64,000 nucleotides of DNA from Paenibacillus sp. BIC5C1 (GTDB lineage: Bacteria; Bacillota; Bacilli; Paenibacillales; Paenibacillaceae): positions 1,922,001 through 1,986,000 of the forward strand of contig NZ_CP135922.1 of NCBI RefSeq assembly GCF_032399705.1, in the 5' to 3' direction. A program made the translations under genes and the position numbers. Under the pieces are notes generated by a model that did no database searches, was not told the DNA's origin, and saw only the letters and a program-made list of their open reading frames with translations. Shown piece by piece: positions 7,869 to 17,258 of the stretch. Positions within the stretch are counted from its first letter, which is position 1, and every line of letters starts with the position of its first letter.

Positions 7869-10238
7869 TTGGACACGAAAATTTTACAAACATTGGAATA
7901 TCGCAAAATTTTAAATACATTGCAAAGTTTTGCCCAGACTACGATGGGAAAAAAGAAAGCGGAACAATTGGAACCGATCAGTGAACTGGAAGAAGTGAAG
8001 AGACTGCTTCAGCAAACCGATGAAGCTTTTACGTTTGATCGTCTGAAAGGCTCTCCATCTTTTGGGGGTATTGTGGATATTACCGCTTCGATTAAACGTG
8101 CCGAAATAGGGGGCACGTTGAACCCGCATGAGTTACTGGGAATTTCGAACACCACTTTGGCAGCCCGTCGATTGAAACGTCAGATCGCTGCACTCCACGA
8201 TGATGAAAAAGTGGAATCCATTTTCTATATCAGTGATCAGTTATCTGAGCAAAAAACGCTTGAAGATGCGATTCGTATCTGTATTGACGACAATGCTGAA
8301 GTTTCAGACAGCGCGAGTGTAACACTGGCGCAGATTCGTCGTGAGCTGCGCGGCGGTGAAGCACGCATCCGTGAAAAACTGGATTCAATGATCCGTTCTT
8401 CTACAGTATCCAAAATGCTGCAGGACCAGCTGATTACAATTCGGGGGGACCGTTTCGTGATTCCCGTGAAATCGGAATATCGCGCGTACTTTGGTGGGAT
8501 TGTACATGATCAATCCGGTTCGGGGGCAACGCTGTTTATTGAGCCAGAGTCCATCGTTGCGATGAATAACAAATTGCGCGAGACCCGAATCCGGGAAGAA
8601 CGTGAAATTGAAGTGATTTTGCAGAAATTAACGGCACTTGTCAGTGAACAGGCAGAGTGGTTATTGTATGATGTTGACCTGCTGGGATCGCTCGATTTCA
8701 TATTTGCGAAAGCACGTCTTGCCCGTGAATTGAAAGCCACATTGCCACGTATGAACGATCGCGGATTCATCAAGCTCAAAAAGGGACGCCATCCGCTGAT
8801 CTCGATTGAAAATGTGGTGCCAACTGACATTGAACTCGGCAACGATTATACGTCCATTATCGTAACGGGTCCAAACACAGGTGGTAAGACAGTAACGCTC
8901 AAAACGATTGGGTTACTCAGCCTTATGGCGATGTCAGGTTTGTTCGTTCCGGCCGAAGACGGCAGCCAGCTATGCGTATTTGATGCGATTTATGCGGATA
9001 TCGGTGACGAACAAAGTATTGAACAAAACTTGAGTACGTTCTCCAGTCATATGACGAACATCATTCGGATATTGAAGAACATGACGACCAAAAGTCTGGT
9101 GCTGCTCGACGAACTTGGGGCAGGTACCGACCCTGCAGAAGGTTCTGCGCTGGCGATCTCCATTCTGGAGCATATGCATCAGACCGGATGCCGCATGGTA
9201 GCAACAACGCATTACAGTGAGCTGAAAGCTTACGCTTATGAGCGCAAAGGTGTTATTAATGCCAGCATGGAATTCGACGTTAACACACTGAGCCCTACCT
9301 ACCGACTGCTCGTTGGTGTGCCGGGACGGAGTAACGCGTTCGCAATTGCGGAGCGGCTGGGCCTGCCAGGATACATTCTGGATTACGCGCGTGGCGAAGT
9401 GAAAGAGGAAGATCAGCGCGTAGAGCATATGATTGCTTCCCTGGAAGAAAACCGGCTTACTGCGGAGCAAGAACGTGAGAGTGCAGAGCGTTTGCGCCAA
9501 GATATGGAGAAATTGCGCAGCCGTCATCAAGCCGAACTGGAGAAGTTGGAACAGCAGCGTGACCGACGCATTGAAAAAGCGGAAGAAGATGCCCGCAACA
9601 TTGTAGACAAGGCAAGAGCGGAAGCTGAGAAGATTATAGCCGATCTTCGCCAGCTCGCCATGGAAGAAGGCGCATCCGTGAAGGAGCACAAACTTATTGC
9701 TGCTCGCAAACAACTGGATGAAGCTGAACCTGAGAAACGCAAGAAGACAGTTAAACGTACTCCAACGGCAACGAAGTCTCGGGCCATCGGACCGGGCGAT
9801 GAAGTTCTTGTCTACAGTTTGAATCAAAAAGGTCATGTGGTGGAGATGTCGGGCACCAAGGATGCCATGGTTCAATTGGGAATCATGAAAATGAAAGTAT
9901 CCCTGAATGACCTTGAATTACAGCAGTCTGCCCCAGCAGAATCCAAACCGAAGCAGAAACCGGTAACTGGTGTGAAACGAACTCGCGATGACAATGTGAA
10001 AAGTGAACTGGATCTGCGGGGGACGAATCTGGAAGAAGCCCTGATGGAGACAGATCGTTTTATCGATGAAGCTTTCCTTGCTAATCTGGGTCAGGTTTAT
10101 ATTATCCACGGAAAAGGAACAGGAATTTTGCGTTCCGGTATTCAGGATTACCTGCGTAAGCATAGACATATAAAAAGTTACCGGCTGGGCAATTACGGAG
10201 AAGGCGGAAACGGTGTGACCGTCGCAGAATTGGAATAG
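7869..10238 (+). CDS. mutS2: Endonuclease MutS2
   Basis: The 789-residue protein is MutS2, an ATPase that blocks homologous recombination and rescues collided ribosomes. The N-terminal MutS core and lever lead to a Walker A motif GPNTGGKT at about residue 335 and a Walker B/LDELGAGTDPAEG region. A long coiled coil follows, and the C-terminal Smr nuclease domain carries LDLRG and HGKGTGILRSG. The start is TTG at 7869, 8 nt after GGAAGGAG (7853-7860); an upstream in-frame TTG at 7851 overlaps this site. In Bacillus rnhC, cvpA and polX lie in this interval; they are absent here. Confidence 0.97.
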   Translation: MDTKILQTLEYRKILNTLQSFAQTTMGKKKAEQLEPISELEEVKRLLQQTDEAFTFDRLKGSPSFGGIVDITASIKRAEIGGTLNPHELLGISNTTLAARRLKRQIAALHDDEKVESIFYISDQLSEQKTLEDAIRICIDDNAEVSDSASVTLAQIRRELRGGEARIREKLDSMIRSSTVSKMLQDQLITIRGDRFVIPVKSEYRAYFGGIVHDQSGSGATLFIEPESIVAMNNKLRETRIREEREIEVILQKLTALVSEQAEWLLYDVDLLGSLDFIFAKARLARELKATLPRMNDRGFIKLKKGRHPLISIENVVPTDIELGNDYTSIIVTGPNTGGKTVTLKTIGLLSLMAMSGLFVPAEDGSQLCVFDAIYADIGDEQSIEQNLSTFSSHMTNIIRILKNMTTKSLVLLDELGAGTDPAEGSALAISILEHMHQTGCRMVATTHYSELKAYAYERKGVINASMEFDVNTLSPTYRLLVGVPGRSNAFAIAERLGLPGYILDYARGEVKEEDQRVEHMIASLEENRLTAEQERESAERLRQDMEKLRSRHQAELEKLEQQRDRRIEKAEEDARNIVDKARAEAEKIIADLRQLAMEEGASVKEHKLIAARKQLDEAEPEKRKKTVKRTPTATKSRAIGPGDEVLVYSLNQKGHVVEMSGTKDAMVQLGIMKMKVSLNDLELQQSAPAESKPKQKPVTGVKRTRDDNVKSELDLRGTNLEEALMETDRFIDEAFLANLGQVYIIHGKGTGILRSGIQDYLRKHRHIKSYRLGNYGEGGNGVTVAELE

Positions 10239-10310
10239 CCCGACCAGGAATCAAAGAAGTTCTGCCGCCTGACTGAGTTCGGGCAGCAGAATGGGGAAGG
10301 GGAACGGTGA

Positions 10311-10730
10311 GTGAAAGGGACGATTGACGAATTGCTGTCTCATCCCTTGGGGATGGTGCTCGGATTTTTCTCCGTAGCGATTATGGAGCTGCTTGTATTT
10401 CTGGCTTGCTTTGAACTGGTGACCAAGTACAAATGCTGGCATGAAATCAAGAAGGGCAATGTGGCGGTTGCGATGGCTACAGGAGGAAAAATCTTTGGAA
10501 TCTGCAACGTGCTTCATTTTTGCATTCAGGCCAAATCATCGGTGTATGAAGCTATGACATGGTCATTTGTAGGGTTTGTCCTTCTGCTCATTGCCTATTT
10601 TCTATTCGAGTTTCTGACACCGGTTTTCTCCATTGACAAGGAGATTGAAGCGGATAACCGGGCCGTTGGATTGATATCCATGATTATTTCCGTCTCGTTG
10701 TCATTTGTTATTGGCGCGAGCATCATGTAG
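10311..10730 (+). CDS. DUF350 family membrane protein
   Basis: The 139-residue protein has about four transmembrane helices and matches the DUF350 family (hydrophobic segments at about 12-38, 50-70, 80-105 and 117-138, with a WHEIKKGNVAVAMATGGKIFGI loop). GTG at 10311 is preceded by GGGGAAGGGGA. It heads a small cluster with a 26-residue membrane peptide and a zinc-ribbon protein, all on the plus strand with short gaps. The molecular role is unknown. Confidence 0.8.
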   Translation: MKGTIDELLSHPLGMVLGFFSVAIMELLVFLACFELVTKYKCWHEIKKGNVAVAMATGGKIFGICNVLHFCIQAKSSVYEAMTWSFVGFVLLLIAYFLFEFLTPVFSIDKEIEADNRAVGLISMIISVSLSFVIGASIM

Positions 10731-10741
10731 GGGGACCTTTC

Positions 10742-10822
10742 ATGAAAATATTGATACGGATTCTGTTTGCTGCATCGATTGTATTTTTTGCCATCGGCGT
10801 CATTTATGTGTTAAATACATGA
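10742..10822 (+). CDS. 26-residue membrane microprotein
   Basis: A 26-codon frame begins with ATG at 10742, 11 nt after the end of the DUF350 gene, behind AGGGGG (10729-10735). The product starts MKILIRILFAASIVFFAIGV: two basic residues, then a single hydrophobic helix, with a short polar end. Good ribosome site, tight spacing and clean hydrophobic composition support translation. Function is unknown; it may partner the DUF350 protein. Confidence 0.65.
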   Translation: MKILIRILFAASIVFFAIGVIYVLNT

Positions 10823-10850
10823 TTATTTGAAAGAGAAAGGTTGATTCAAT

Positions 10851-11417
10851 ATGGAACCAACAGTATGTCCATGGTGCCACACCGAGATTGTATGGGATGA
10901 GGAGCTAGGTCCTGAAGAAGAATGCCCTTACTGTCACAATGAGTTAAAGGGATATCGTACACTAAACATCAATATCGGTGATGAAGAGAACAATGAAGCC
11001 GAGGAAGACATCTATGATATGGATGATGTTGAGGACGATGAACAAACTACGGATCTGGCCAATCTATGGGGAGATGAAGTAGAGCTGAAATTGCCGGAGC
11101 TTCGTACATTGACGAAGTATGCGGATGAGGGCAATGATCTGATTCAATACGAAGAAGGCGTGGAGAAGCAGCTTGATTTGCAGGAAGAGGTTCCGGAATG
11201 CCCACACTGCCGTGAATTCATGATCCTCACGGGTACACAGAAGGCAAGCAAGGATACGTTCAATCCAGTTGCTAATGCCGTTACTGGTACGGATTCGTTG
11301 CTTGATGCACCGTTCTCTGTACAAATGTATGTATGCTCAGGCTGCTTCCAGGTTCAATATAACCTGTCCGAGGATGATCGTCTGCGTCTGATCCAGAATT
11401 TGAGTGCGCGGAAATAA
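10851..11417 (+). CDS. Zinc-ribbon protein, function unknown
   Basis: The 188-residue acidic protein has two CxxC pairs at the N-terminus (CPWC at 6-9 and CPYC at about 25-28) that should form a zinc ribbon, an acidic linker (EEDIYDMDDVEDDE), and a second pair of CxxC motifs (CPHC and CSGC) in the C-terminal half. No membrane segment is seen. It follows the microprotein gene by 28 bp. Four-cysteine ribbons suggest a nucleic-acid or protein adaptor, but I do not recognise the family. Confidence 0.75.
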   Translation: MEPTVCPWCHTEIVWDEELGPEEECPYCHNELKGYRTLNINIGDEENNEAEEDIYDMDDVEDDEQTTDLANLWGDEVELKLPELRTLTKYADEGNDLIQYEEGVEKQLDLQEEVPECPHCREFMILTGTQKASKDTFNPVANAVTGTDSLLDAPFSVQMYVCSGCFQVQYNLSEDDRLRLIQNLSARK

Positions 11418-11543
11418 GGGAGCATATCGCTCTGAAAATATAATATTCCGGAAATTCATCATGTTTTCCTTCTGCTTGGGGTACGTTAACCCTGAGACTT
11501 TGCCTGTGAAGTGCTGACTTCAGGTGGAATAAGGAGGGAGCAG

Positions 11544-12758
11544 ATGAAGATTTCTCTGGGCCGACAATCCATTCTGCTACTAGGCGTGAATGGATTGTTT
11601 GTGTTAGCCGGAGCTTTGTCGGGGACGTTTCTGAATGTGTATCTATGGAAAAGCCGTCCGGACTACGCCATGCTTGGATGGTTCACGATAAGCCAGCAAA
11701 TTGCACTGGGACTCACATTTTGGCTAGCGGGAAAGTGGGTCAAGGAACATAACAAAATGAGTGCGTTGCGATTGGGAACGGCCTTGTCAGGTATTTTTTA
11801 TATGCTTGTGTTATGGGCTGGGTCAAAAGCGGTTGACTGGATATGGCCTCTGGGGATTTTGTTTGGATGTGCACTGGGATTGTTCTGGATTGCGTTCAAC
11901 GTGGTTTATTTTGAGGTGACTGACCGGGAGAATCGGGACCTGTTCAATGGTTGGGTGGGTTTACTGGGTTCGATGACAGGTATTATCGGCCCTTGGTTTT
12001 CAGGTCTGATTATTTCGCGAATGGTTGATAATTCGGGTTATCGCCTTATTTTCACAGTGTCATTGGTCATATATGTGATTGCCGTTGTGTTCAGTTTTTT
12101 TCTGAAAAAAAGGGAGGTCAGCGGCACATACCGCTGGTCTGAACCTTGGCGACAGCTATCTGCCAAAGATAGCGCATGGAGGCCGCTTGGTATGGGACTG
12201 TTTGCACAAGGCGTGCGGGAAGGGGTATTTGCCTTTCTCATTGCATTGCTCGTCTATGTGGCAACTAAGCAGGAATATAAGCTAGGGCAGTTCTCACTAA
12301 TTACTTCTGCCGTAGCACTGGTGAGTTACTGGGCCGCAGGAAAATGGTTTAAGCCGCAATACAGGTCCAAGGGAATGTTAGCCGGAGCGATATTGTTATT
12401 CATCGTATTGATTCCGCTATTATGGAAGGTCAGCTATGGTACGCTTTTAATTATGGGGATTGGGTCTGCCTTGTCGATGCCGCTGTATATTTTGCCGATG
12501 ATTTCGGCAGGATTCGACCTGATGGGTACGAGCGGCGAAAATGTAGAGAAAAGAGTTGAACTTGTCGTATTAAGGGAGCTTTGTTTAATGGTCGGTCGTT
12601 TATTTGGCCTGGCCGTATTTATTCTCACGGTCATGAACGGTCCTTCGTTACAAATGTTAACCTGGCTTATTGTGACGCTTGGAGCTTTCCCGCTCATCGG
12701 ATGGATATTTATGCGCAAATTGCTAGTGCATCCGGATCAGCAAGAATCCTCTGTATAG
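11544..12758 (+). CDS. MFS transporter
   Basis: The 404-residue protein is very hydrophobic, with about 11-12 transmembrane helices and a central charged loop (KKREVSGTYRWSEPWR), as in the major facilitator superfamily. ATG at 11544 lies 6 nt after AAGGAGGG (11531-11538). Upstream in-frame codons from 11511 have no ribosome site. It ends at a bidirectional terminator. The substrate cannot be read from the sequence. Confidence 0.83.
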   Translation: MKISLGRQSILLLGVNGLFVLAGALSGTFLNVYLWKSRPDYAMLGWFTISQQIALGLTFWLAGKWVKEHNKMSALRLGTALSGIFYMLVLWAGSKAVDWIWPLGILFGCALGLFWIAFNVVYFEVTDRENRDLFNGWVGLLGSMTGIIGPWFSGLIISRMVDNSGYRLIFTVSLVIYVIAVVFSFFLKKREVSGTYRWSEPWRQLSAKDSAWRPLGMGLFAQGVREGVFAFLIALLVYVATKQEYKLGQFSLITSAVALVSYWAAGKWFKPQYRSKGMLAGAILLFIVLIPLLWKVSYGTLLIMGIGSALSMPLYILPMISAGFDLMGTSGENVEKRVELVVLRELCLMVGRLFGLAVFILTVMNGPSLQMLTWLIVTLGAFPLIGWIFMRKLLVHPDQQESSV

Positions 12759-12762
12759 GGAA

Positions 12763-12809
12763 AAAAGGGTACAGTCCAGGATCTGAATCCTGAGCTGTAC
12801 CCTTATTTA
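12763..12809. terminator. Bidirectional terminator
   Basis: AAGGGTACAG...CAGGAT pairs with ATCCTG...CTGTACCCTT, flanked by A and T tracts, between the convergent MFS and oxidoreductase genes. Confidence 0.85.
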
Positions 12810-12822
12810 TTTGAAATGTTGC

Positions 12823-14043
12823 TTACACAGGAGACGGTTTACTCGTTCTCGTTAATGAAAAAAGTTCCATATCGCCATTCTCAACTCCTGTAACAGCATC
12901 GGCCAGAATAGAAGCAGCGAACATGCTGTACACTGTCCCGTTACCGCCATAACCCTCGAGAAAATAAGAATGCGGGTATTCAGGATGTGGTCCGATAAAC
13001 GGAAGACCGTCATTTGTATTTCCAAACACGGCACCCCAGGCATAATCAACTTCAAGATTCTCCAGTGGGAAATAAGATCGTACTTCTTCAAGGAGTGTAT
13101 CTCCGCGGTGTTTTACCCGAATCTCACGCTGATCTTCCCTTGGTGTCTCTTCATCCAGACCCCCAGCAATGATCCTTCCGTCTGGTGTGGTTCTCATATA
13201 CAGGTAAGGGCGTGCTGTCTCCCAGATTAGGCTGTGCTCATACCATTCCTTTAGGTCCGGCAACGGCTTAGTAGCAATAGCATACGTGGTTTGCAGGTAG
13301 GCTCCTTTATCCTTTTTGATGGTCTGCGTCTCATAACCGGCAGCAAAAATAACCTTGCTGGCCCGGATTTTTCCACCTGAAGTATGACAGAGTACACCAT
13401 CATCATCGAATTCACAATGTATCATCTCAGTTTGTCCATAGATTCGTGCTCCTCGTTTACTTGCTGATTCAAATAAGGCATGAACAAAGCGATACGGGTT
13501 CACTTCAGCATCCCCCAACGTGTATAGTGCGCCAGGTTTGCTGAAGGGGAAATGGCTGCCGATTTGATTGGAATTCCACAGTTCAGCTTCAAAGCCATAA
13601 TGCTTCAACGTTTGATATTCTTCCTCCAGCATGGCTACATCATCAATGCTACTGGCAAAACAGAGACTGGTCCGAGGAATAAACCAGGGATCGGTATCCA
13701 GCCTGTCCGCAATTTGTGTGAGCTTCTGCATGGCTTCACGACATAGTTCATAGAAACGCACGCCTGTCTTTTCGCCAAAGGTATGGATACAGGAGGTCAA
13801 AGTTTTGTCATTTGTGTACTGTAAAAGACCTGTGTTGGCTGAACTGCTACCGTGCGCGATCTTTCTCTTATCTATAACAACCGTATTAACTCCACGCTCC
13901 GTAAGCAATTCGGAAGTCAGTGCGCCCCCCATACCTCCGCCTATGATCAAGCAGTCACAGAAAATGTCGGTTTGTAGCGAGGGATAGGTGGATTTTGGAT
14001 TAAAAGTGGAAGGCCAGAAAGGTGTACCATAGACCAGATCCAT
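12823..14043 (-). CDS. FAD-dependent oxidoreductase (DAO family)
   Basis: The 406-residue protein belongs to the glycine/D-amino-acid oxidase family. A Rossmann dinucleotide site, IIGGGMGGALTSELL, lies at about residues 33-47, followed by VIDKRKIAHGSSSANTGLLQ. The C-terminus has the FAD-closing GLPFIGPHPEYPHSYFLEGY and GGNGTVYSMFA segments. The ATG at 14043 is preferred because it lies 9 nt from AAGGAG; the upstream in-frame ATG at 14052 abuts the site. The substrate, probably an amine or amino acid, is not identifiable. No genetic partner is obvious. Confidence 0.85.
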   Translation of the reverse strand: MDLVYGTPFWPSTFNPKSTYPSLQTDIFCDCLIIGGGMGGALTSELLTERGVNTVVIDKRKIAHGSSSANTGLLQYTNDKTLTSCIHTFGEKTGVRFYELCREAMQKLTQIADRLDTDPWFIPRTSLCFASSIDDVAMLEEEYQTLKHYGFEAELWNSNQIGSHFPFSKPGALYTLGDAEVNPYRFVHALFESASKRGARIYGQTEMIHCEFDDDGVLCHTSGGKIRASKVIFAAGYETQTIKKDKGAYLQTTYAIATKPLPDLKEWYEHSLIWETARPYLYMRTTPDGRIIAGGLDEETPREDQREIRVKHRGDTLLEEVRSYFPLENLEVDYAWGAVFGNTNDGLPFIGPHPEYPHSYFLEGYGGNGTVYSMFAASILADAVTGVENGDMELFSLTRTSKPSPV

Positions 14044-14139
14044 TAGAAACATCTCCTTCGTGATTACGTTTGTATACTTTTGAGTGACCGGGTTAACAAT
14101 AATTGCGCATAAACTTTATGCCAAGGAGGTCAACGAAAC

Positions 14140-14373
14140 ATGCAGAATCAATCCATGCAAGCGCTGAGTCCCAAGGAATTGAATTATATTGCGGATTCAA
14201 TAACCAATGAAGAACTGCTGATCAAACAGTGTGCTGCCACAGCTTCCATCTCACATAATCCGCAAATTCAGCAGGCATTAAATCACTATGTTCGTTCCCA
14301 TGAACAGCATCTGAACACGCTTGTCAATGCTTTGCAACAACATCAATCTATTGCTCCAACACAAGCACAGTAA
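14140..14373 (+). CDS. CotF-like spore coat protein (short)
   Basis: The 77-residue protein resembles the N-terminal half of CotF-like spore coat proteins: a helical ferritin-like segment (LNYIADSITNEELLIKQCAATASIS) with His residues in a second helix. AAGGAGG lies 9 nt upstream of the ATG. It is followed by a second coat-type gene after 35 bp. The pair probably enters the spore coat late in sporulation; the promoter class was not resolved. Confidence 0.75.
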   Translation: MQNQSMQALSPKELNYIADSITNEELLIKQCAATASISHNPQIQQALNHYVRSHEQHLNTLVNALQQHQSIAPTQAQ

Positions 14374-14408
14374 TTGAACCCGAATCTAACCGTATAGGAG
14401 GAAACTTT

Positions 14409-14804
14409 GTGTATTCTCAATCTTTATCATCTAATGGATCATTTATGCAGGAGCAGGATTTGTTGAAGTCGATTCTTGCGGATTTAAGACGAACCGCGCG
14501 CGAATATACGACAGCAACTACCGAAGCTTCCTGTCCTATTACACGTCGGATGTTTACAGACTTGACCAATGATACACTCCGTTTACAAGGTGAGCTGTTC
14601 AATGTGATGCAGCAGAACAACATGTATTCGGTAGGTTCGAAGGCTCTACGCCAGGATGTGGACAAGCAGATTCAATCGGCCCACCAGACCCAACAGAAAT
14701 GTCAACAGTTCATTCAGGAAAAGAATACACAGACGAGTGCTTATAGCCAAGCGCCTAATGTACCCCAGCATCAACCGAATTACGGTAACCCTTATTACAT
14801 GTAA
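14409..14804 (+). CDS. CotF-family spore coat protein
   Basis: The 131-residue protein has a CotF-like helical domain (about residues 10-105, with EQDLLKSILADLRRTAREYT) and a Gln/Pro/Tyr-rich tail ending NPYYM. GTG at 14409 follows AGGAGGA (14397-14403). It is in an operon with the short coat gene and ends before a strong terminator. Confidence 0.82.
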   Translation: MYSQSLSSNGSFMQEQDLLKSILADLRRTAREYTTATTEASCPITRRMFTDLTNDTLRLQGELFNVMQQNNMYSVGSKALRQDVDKQIQSAHQTQQKCQQFIQEKNTQTSAYSQAPNVPQHQPNYGNPYYM

Positions 14805-14847
14805 CCTTTGTCATTATGGTTTGAAGCAGGTACTGTTGCAGACCATA

Positions 14848-14885
14848 CCACCGCTTGCCCGAATTCAGGGCGGGCGGTTTTTGTC
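14848..14885 (+). terminator. Intrinsic terminator after coat genes
   Basis: ACCGCTTGCCCG and CAGGGCGGGCGGT pair around a short loop, followed by TTTTTGTC. Confidence 0.88.
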
Positions 14886-14962
14886 TTTGCATGATCGTTG
14901 AATTCATGTAATATAAGTATTAATTCATTTTCAGGAACCTGGATGACGCTGGAGGGAAAGAC

Positions 14963-15463
14963 ATGAAGGATCTGAACGATCTGCAATTAAAAGTTCTGGA
15001 TTTGTTGAAGGAAGACGCGAGAAGGACTCCCGCACTGCTGTCGACGCTGCTGGGGGAGTCGGAAGATAAGATCAAGAACGCCGTGGCCCAGCTTGAACAG
15101 GACCACGTGATTGTGAAATACGCAACCGTTGTGAACTGGAGCAAGATTGATGATGAGAAAGTAACAGCCTTGATTGAAGTACAGATTACGCCTGAGCGTG
15201 GTCGTGGCTTCGAAGGAATCGCTGAACGCATTTATCTGTATCCGCAAGTGAAATCGGTATATCTCATGTCAGGTGCATATGATCTGCTCGTGGAAGTAGA
15301 AGGTGGCAACCTGCGTGAAGTCGCTAATTTTGTATCGGAGAAATTGTCTCCGATTGACTCTGTACTTTCAACCAAAACGAATTTTATTCTAAAAAAATAT
15401 AAACAGGACGGGATTATTTTTGAAGACCATCAGGAAGACAACCGTCTCATGATCTCGCCGTAA
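14963..15463 (+). CDS. Lrp/AsnC family regulator (AlaR-like)
   Basis: The 166-residue protein has an N-terminal winged helix (LNDLQLKVLDLLKEDARRT) and a C-terminal RAM ligand-binding domain (EVQITPERGRGFEGIAERI, VYLMSGAYDLLVEVEG). It lies 13 bp upstream of an aminotransferase. The same pair in Bacillus subtilis (yugG/yugH) is AlaR/AlaT, where the Lrp-type protein activates alanine transaminase. By context this is likely an amino-acid-responsive regulator of the next gene. Confidence 0.87.
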   Translation: MKDLNDLQLKVLDLLKEDARRTPALLSTLLGESEDKIKNAVAQLEQDHVIVKYATVVNWSKIDDEKVTALIEVQITPERGRGFEGIAERIYLYPQVKSVYLMSGAYDLLVEVEGGNLREVANFVSEKLSPIDSVLSTKTNFILKKYKQDGIIFEDHQEDNRLMISP

Positions 15464-15476
15464 AGGAAGATGCGTC

Positions 15477-16685
15477 ATGATAGTGAATGAACAGACAACA
15501 GGAAACAACAAGAAAATGACTTCGTACCTGGCTCCATTGGTTCAACAGATACCGCCATCAGGCATACGCAAATTTTTTGATCTGGTTGGCGATAACAAAG
15601 ATATCATCACACTGGGTGTAGGAGAACCGGACTTTGTAACACCATGGCATATGCGTGAAGCTTGTGTGTACTCACTCGAAAGAGGAATGACCAGTTACAC
15701 TTCCAATGCAGGTATGCCGAAACTGAGGGAAGCCATTAGTGAGTATCTGGATACTCAGTTTGATACCAAGTATGATCCAAAGGACGAAATTATCGTTACC
15801 GTTGGTGGGAGTGAAGCCATTGATCTGGCGTTGCGTGCATTGATCGTACCCGGTGACGAAATTCTGATTCCAGAACCTTCGTATGTGGCATATTCACCGA
15901 TCGCTTCGATTGGTGGAGGCATACCGGTTGGTGTAGAAACGTATGCGAAGGATCAGTTTAAACTGACAGCCGAGGCGCTGGAAGCGGGAATTACTCCGAA
16001 GTCCAAGGTTCTTATTCTATGTTATCCTAGCAATCCTACAGGTGCCATCATGACTTATGAAGAATGGCTGCCTATTGCTGAAGTGATCAAAAAGCATGAT
16101 CTGATCGTCATTGCGGATGAGATTTATGCTGAGCTGACATATACGCAAAAACATGTTAGTTTCGCTTCGATTCCGGATATGAAGGAACGAACGATTTTGG
16201 TTAGTGGGTTTTCCAAGGCTTTTGCAATGACAGGCTGGCGGATCGGGTATATGTGCGGACATCCTGAACTAATTGCAGCCATGCTCAAAATTCATCAATA
16301 TACGGTGATGTGTGCACCTGCCATGGGACAGGTGGCCGCGCTTGAGGCATTGACAAATGGTTTGGGTGAGAAGGATAGAATGGTTGAATCCTATAATCAG
16401 CGCAGACGCCTTATTGTGCAGGGTTTTAGAGATATCGGGCTGGACTGTCATGAACCCCAGGGAGCATTTTATGCATTTCCAAGTATCCAGAAGACGGGGC
16501 TGAGTTCGGATCTTTTTGCTGAGCGTTTGCTAACGGAAAATAAAGTGGCAGCTGTTCCGGGTAATGTATTTGGTCCACAAGGTGAAGGATTTCTTCGTTG
16601 TTCCTATGCAACATCGGTGACCCAATTGAATGAAGCGTTGGAACGAATCGGAAACTTTGTTTACAAACTGCAAAAAGAGGTTTAA
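15477..16685 (+). CDS. PLP-dependent aminotransferase (AlaT/PatA-like)
   Basis: The 402-residue class I/II aminotransferase carries the PLP-binding lysine in SGFSKAFAMTGWRIGY, the NPTGA segment, ADEIYAELTY, and the C-terminal Arg in FLRCSYATS. Fold type I. ATG at 15477 follows AAGGAAGA by 7 nt. Immediate linkage to the Lrp-type gene suggests alanine transaminase, though aromatic or aspartate activity cannot be ruled out. Confidence 0.88.
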   Translation: MIVNEQTTGNNKKMTSYLAPLVQQIPPSGIRKFFDLVGDNKDIITLGVGEPDFVTPWHMREACVYSLERGMTSYTSNAGMPKLREAISEYLDTQFDTKYDPKDEIIVTVGGSEAIDLALRALIVPGDEILIPEPSYVAYSPIASIGGGIPVGVETYAKDQFKLTAEALEAGITPKSKVLILCYPSNPTGAIMTYEEWLPIAEVIKKHDLIVIADEIYAELTYTQKHVSFASIPDMKERTILVSGFSKAFAMTGWRIGYMCGHPELIAAMLKIHQYTVMCAPAMGQVAALEALTNGLGEKDRMVESYNQRRRLIVQGFRDIGLDCHEPQGAFYAFPSIQKTGLSSDLFAERLLTENKVAAVPGNVFGPQGEGFLRCSYATSVTQLNEALERIGNFVYKLQKEV

Positions 16686-16741
16686 TAGGGATTAGAAGCC
16701 TTTGAAAGATATGAACATTTTTCAAACTAGAAAAAAATAAC

Positions 16742-16769
16742 TTTCTTTTACAAAATATTGTGATATAAT
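16742..16769 (+). promoter_or_regulatory. Extended -10 promoter of spo0E-like gene
   Basis: TGATATAAT (TGn plus TATAAT at 16764-16769) is an extended -10 element. The -35 (TTTCTT) is weak. It lies 60 bp upstream of the TTG start. Confidence 0.6.
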
Positions 16770-16830
16770 TTCAATTTGAAATATGTTTTTCTTGTATTTG
16801 GAAACTAATTTTTCCAAGGAGGGGTTGGCT

Positions 16831-17097
16831 TTGTTTTGTGTTGAATATGATTTACCGACTAATCGTGGGCATTATTTGGCAGAAGGCGATCATGGCGACC
16901 GATGGTCGGTGAAACCGGATCACGCATCTTTGCATAACGTTTCCTTGGAAGATGAGATCCATATGCTACGCCGCAAGATGGAACAGATATTCCTTGAAGA
17001 GAAATCATTCACATCCGATATTGTAATTGAAATTAGCAGTTTGCTAGATTTGAAGATTAATGAATACATGAAGGCTAATCCGATTAAGGGAAAGTAA
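16831..17097 (+). CDS. Spo0E-like aspartyl-phosphate phosphatase
   Basis: The 88-residue protein has a C-terminal Spo0E-type helical hairpin: LEDEIHMLRRKMEQIF, then the signature S-x-x-L-D in ISSLLDLKINEYM. Such proteins dephosphorylate Spo0A~P and delay sporulation. TTG at 16831 lies 6 nt after AAGGAGGGG (16816-16824); an ATG at 16783 in frame has no ribosome site. The N-terminal 40 residues (VEYDLPTNRGHYLAEGDHGD) are an extension not usual in Spo0E. The role is inferred from the motif. Confidence 0.75.
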   Translation: MFCVEYDLPTNRGHYLAEGDHGDRWSVKPDHASLHNVSLEDEIHMLRRKMEQIFLEEKSFTSDIVIEISSLLDLKINEYMKANPIKGK

Positions 17098-17137
17098 TTT
17101 TTCGTTGTATCGAAACGTTACGCATATGCAGTTCAAC

Positions 17138-17163
17138 GAAGACCCCGGGGGGGTCTTTTTTTT
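17138..17163 (+). terminator. Intrinsic terminator
   Basis: AAGACCC and GGGTCTT pair around a C/G-rich loop (a run of seven G) and lead into a run of T. Confidence 0.85.
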
Positions 17164-17258
17164 GATATATGATCAGATTGCTTCGGATTGGTAGGGGTAT
17201 TTTTTTGCGTGGAACAATTGTGATATATTGTACATAGGAGACTAAAGGGGGAACTGGA

